Shown here: positions 61,649 through 64,000 of the stretch, in pieces | Numbering within the stretch: position 1 is the first letter of the stretch | How the letters are laid out: every line of letters begins with the position of its first letter | DNA from: Bacteroides sp. 43_108 | GTDB lineage: Bacteria; Bacteroidota; Bacteroidia; Bacteroidales; Bacteroidaceae | Length of the DNA stretch: 64,000 nt | Assembly: GCA_001915545.1 (NCBI GenBank) | Contig: MNQS01000105.1 | Coordinates: 33,707-97,706 of the forward strand | Reading direction: 5' to 3' | Notes under the pieces: model-generated | The model's database searches: none | Seen by the model: only the letters and a program-made list of their open reading frames with translations | Told to the model about the DNA's origin: nothing | Program-made: the position numbers and the translations under genes

Positions 61649-62725
61649 ATGAAAAAGAAACTGATGATTTCACTGCTGGCACTAACCTCACTAGGAGCCG
61701 GAGCACAAAACTTGCAAAAGGGAGACTACGGATACTTGTACTGCCACATGAGCGGACGAGGAGAATGGACGGCCTACGCCCTGAGCCGTGACGGCATGCA
61801 CTTTCACGACCTGATTGATGGCGACCCCGTATACAATGTAGAAGAAATGTCAAAAATAGAGGGAGGAGCACGCGATGCCTTTATCTGCCGCACGTCCGAC
61901 GGAAAAGGCTATCTGATGGTGACTACCGACATGAGCAACGCCAAGAGCCGCTCGTGGTTCAACTACGGCATAAACCTGCTGAAAAGTGACGACCTGATTC
62001 ACTGGACTTCTACTACCTTCGACTTCCGCCAGGGACCAGATATTTTCTGTGACCCTCAGTCGCCTGATGTCTATAAGGACTACAGCACCATCAAGCGCGT
62101 ATGGGCACCGCAGATTTTCTGGGACCCTTCGTACGTATGGGCCGATGGCACGAAGGGCGGATACATGATATACTATTCACTGCTCAATCCGGCAGAAGAC
62201 CAGTACGACCGCGTGTTCTACTCCTATGCCGACGCCACCTTTACACGTCTTACCAAGCCCCGCCTGCTGGTGGACTGGGGATATGCCACCATCGATGCCG
62301 ACATCAACTATGTGCCGGCCGACGGACTCTACCACATGCTCATCAAGAAAGAAGGAGGTACACCCGGCATCTTTGCAGCCACGGCCACGAAACTGACCGG
62401 CCCATACAAGATAAAGGATGAAAATGACTATGTGAAGTTTGAAGGCAACAAGAAGTGCGAGGGCTGCTCTGCCTTCCAGCTGGTGGGCGACTCCACCTGG
62501 CGCGTGGCCTACATTGAATACTCCTCCAAGCCCAAAAGATATCGCATCTGCCAGGCTGATGAAAAACTCGCCAACTTCCACTCCCCCGTCACCTTGGAGG
62601 GTGTGAAACATCCGCAGCACGGCTCGTTCATGCGGCTCACCGAAGAAGAATACAAGCGCCTGCAGGAGTGGTCGGACAGCATCATGCGCGAAAGAGCTGC
62701 CCGCAACAGCGGAGAAAAGAAGTAA
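61649..62725 (+). CDS. GH43-like glycoside hydrolase (five-bladed propeller), exported
   Basis: The 358-residue product has a signal peptide (residues 1-19, ends AGAQ). A beta-propeller with typical GH43 blade starts follows: ARDAFICRTSDGKGYLMVTTD, KRVWAPQIFWD (W-A-P motif), GGYMIYYSL, and KCEGCSAF (E-G motif). The start is ATG 61649. The first catalytic Asp is not obvious in the usual D-P context, so activity is uncertain. Arabinose- or xylose-linked substrates are typical of the family. It stands alone, not in a visible polysaccharide locus. Confidence 0.85.
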   Translation: MKKKLMISLLALTSLGAGAQNLQKGDYGYLYCHMSGRGEWTAYALSRDGMHFHDLIDGDPVYNVEEMSKIEGGARDAFICRTSDGKGYLMVTTDMSNAKSRSWFNYGINLLKSDDLIHWTSTTFDFRQGPDIFCDPQSPDVYKDYSTIKRVWAPQIFWDPSYVWADGTKGGYMIYYSLLNPAEDQYDRVFYSYADATFTRLTKPRLLVDWGYATIDADINYVPADGLYHMLIKKEGGTPGIFAATATKLTGPYKIKDENDYVKFEGNKKCEGCSAFQLVGDSTWRVAYIEYSSKPKRYRICQADEKLANFHSPVTLEGVKHPQHGSFMRLTEEEYKRLQEWSDSIMRERAARNSGEKK

Positions 62726-62792
62726 AAAGAGGAAAATGAAATATTTTTGTAAAAACTTTTGGCAAACATCCTTTCATTTGAATAGAAAACAT

Positions 62793-63012
62793 TATCTTTG
62801 CACTCCGAATTATGACGTGACAAAAGAGTTTGATGTATTACTGTATAACACATAGTAAAAAGAATAAGCGCACATTCGGAGTTCCGGCGGAATGGACAAA
62901 TGCCGGAAGCTATTTCTTTTTTCTTTTATGTCACTTATTTCCTGAATATTTAAGATTTCCTATTTTTTCAAACACCCGGAACTGCTTTTCGGCAAGTCCG
63001 GGCGTTTTTTCG
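62793..63012 (+). promoter_or_regulatory. Structured leader and terminator upstream of carA
   Basis: The promoter -7 element TATCTTTG lies at 62793-62800. ACTCCGAAT (62802-62810) pairs perfectly with ATTCGGAGT (62874-62882). TTCCGGC (62882-62888) pairs with GCCGGAA (62902-62908). A GC-rich stem CACCCGGA/TCCGGGCG (62973-63004) is followed by six T residues. The leader of about 265 bases with a terminator 60 bases before carA suggests attenuation. I do not recognise a known riboswitch class. Confidence 0.65.
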
Positions 63013-63072
63013 TATATACGAGAGTAGAATAGAAAAAAAATACAAGATATAAAGATTATTAGTAACAAGGTA

Positions 63073-64000
63073 ATGAGAAATGTAACATTGATCCTCGACG
63101 ACGGGAGCCGCTTTCATGGCAAGTCGTTCGGCTATGAGAAACCGGTAGCCGGTGAAGTAGTTTTCAACACGGCAATGACCGGATACCCCGAAAGCTTGAC
63201 CGACCCTTCGTATGCCGGTCAGTTGATGACACTGACTTACCCGCTGGTAGGTAACTATGGTGTGCCTCCCTTCACGTTCGAAGCAAACGGACTGCCCACT
63301 TTCATGGAAAGCGAGAAAATCCATGCCGAAGCGATTATCGTAAGCGATTACAGTGAAAAATACTCTCACTGGAATGCAGTAGAAAGTCTGGGCGACTGGT
63401 TGAAACGCGAACAGATTCCGGGCATCACGGGCATCGACACACGCGAACTGACAAAAGTATTGCGCGAACATGGAGTGATGATGGGAAAAATCGTGTTCGA
63501 CGATGAACCAAATAACATTCCCGAAGCTACCTATGCAGGTGTGAACTACGTAGACAAGGTTTCTTGCAAGGAAGTGATTCGCTACAACGAAGGCGAAGGC
63601 AAGAAAAAAGTAGTGCTGGTAGACTGCGGCGTGAAATCAAACATTATCCGTTGCCTGCTTAAGCGCGACGTGGAAATCATCCGCGTGCCCTGGAACTACG
63701 ACTTCAACTCTCTGCAGTTCGACGGTCTGTTCATCTCCAACGGTCCGGGCGACCCCGACACTTGTGATGCAGCCGTACAGAACATCCGCAAGGCCATGCA
63801 GAACGAAAAACTTCCTATTTTCGGTATCTGTATGGGTAACCAGCTGCTTTCAAAGGCAGGAGGTGCCAAAATCTACAAACTGAAATACGGTCACCGCAGC
63901 CATAACCAGCCGGTACGCATGGTAGGCACGGAAAAGTGTTTCATCACCTCGCAGAACCACGGTTATGCCGTAGACAACAACACACTGGGAGCCGACTGGG
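63073..64000 (+). CDS. carA: Carbamoyl-phosphate synthase small subunit, partial
   Basis: The ATG at 63073 opens a frame that continues past the window end (309 codons visible). The product starts MRNVTLILDDGSRFHGKSFG. It has the CarA N-terminal domain (NTAMTGYPESLTDPSYAGQLMTLTYPLVGNYG) and the class I glutaminase domain, with FISNGPGDPD, the nucleophile Cys in IFGICMGNQLL, and the HG of SQNHGYA. It supplies ammonia from glutamine for carbamoyl phosphate (pyrimidines, arginine). A structured leader precedes it. Confidence 0.96.
   Translation, partial: MRNVTLILDDGSRFHGKSFGYEKPVAGEVVFNTAMTGYPESLTDPSYAGQLMTLTYPLVGNYGVPPFTFEANGLPTFMESEKIHAEAIIVSDYSEKYSHWNAVESLGDWLKREQIPGITGIDTRELTKVLREHGVMMGKIVFDDEPNNIPEATYAGVNYVDKVSCKEVIRYNEGEGKKKVVLVDCGVKSNIIRCLLKRDVEIIRVPWNYDFNSLQFDGLFISNGPGDPDTCDAAVQNIRKAMQNEKLPIFGICMGNQLLSKAGGAKIYKLKYGHRSHNQPVRMVGTEKCFITSQNHGYAVDNNTLGADW

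Noticed and set aside
62830..63027. A 65-residue plus-strand frame in the carA leader
   Set aside because: It runs through the hairpins and terminator and lacks any recognisable start context; the conserved feature is the RNA structure.

Overview
The window comes from a gut-type Bacteroidales chromosome, most likely Bacteroides or Phocaeicola. The evidence is the recurrent Bacteroidota promoter element TAnnTTTG, SusC-like and TonB-type outer-membrane genes, BspA-like leucine-rich surface lipoproteins, a TPP-riboswitch thiamine operon, and a CTnDOT-type integrase with its usual companion genes (N6-methylase/helicase, topoisomerase III, DUF3945 and DUF1896 proteins, small helix-turn-helix proteins).

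Region 1 (1 to about 27,010) is the right-hand part of an integrated mobile element; its left end lies outside the window. From 1 to 9571 it carries an AT-rich array of small minus-strand genes, each separated by a 44-48 bp imperfect palindrome (13 copies, R1-R13). The bases just outside the palindromes are not conserved between copies, but the two ends of each individual cassette match as an inverted repeat of 8-11 bp starting with TTA. This is the arrangement expected for integron attC sites. The gene products include an Imm5/YezG-like double immunity protein, a DUF6630-like protein, a leucine-rich-repeat protein, lipoproteins and several related small membrane proteins. Upstream of the array in gene direction lie an IS91-like transposase, a tyrosine recombinase without the IntI-specific insert, and a TetR regulator with a 24-bp palindrome placed over the recombinase promoter. 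The layout fits what is known as a recombinase-associated acquired interbacterial defence (rAID) locus: an immunity-gene collection that grows by site-specific recombination. From 13,215 to 26,717 is the element backbone: a minus-strand operon (two HTH proteins, DUF3945, topoisomerase III, DUF1896, giant methylase-helicase), two plus-strand HTH genes, a RhuM-like HTH protein and the element integrase. The element ends at a TAACTTTGC sequence that also looks like the promoter of the next chromosomal gene.

Region 2 (27,000 to 64,000) is ordinary chromosome. It holds a YitT-family permease; a metallophosphoesterase lipoprotein and a membrane-associated partner; a TPP-riboswitch operon thiS-thiE-thiG-thiC-thiH-thiF; a BspA-like lipoprotein, a second lipoprotein and a frameshifted clostripain-like protease; a membrane-anchored winged-helix regulator beside an outer-membrane receptor, with 11-bp phased direct repeats between them; a cluster of TonB-C-domain lipoproteins; a frameshifted metallo-beta-lactamase-fold gene and a deleted AAA-ATPase gene; a second ThiE/TenI-like gene, prs, a B12-binding radical SAM gene; a three-gene MksFEB (SMC-like) operon; a HigBA toxin-antitoxin pair; tRNA-Thr(CGT); a GH43-like glycosidase; and the start of carA behind a structured leader ending in a terminator.

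The most interesting signals are the integron-like cassette array with its attC-like logic and regulated recombinase, and three intergenic tandem arrays of short palindromes with an exact or near-exact 22-bp period at 34.9, 54.7 and 60.4 kb. Four genes carry small indels, which may partly reflect assembly errors.
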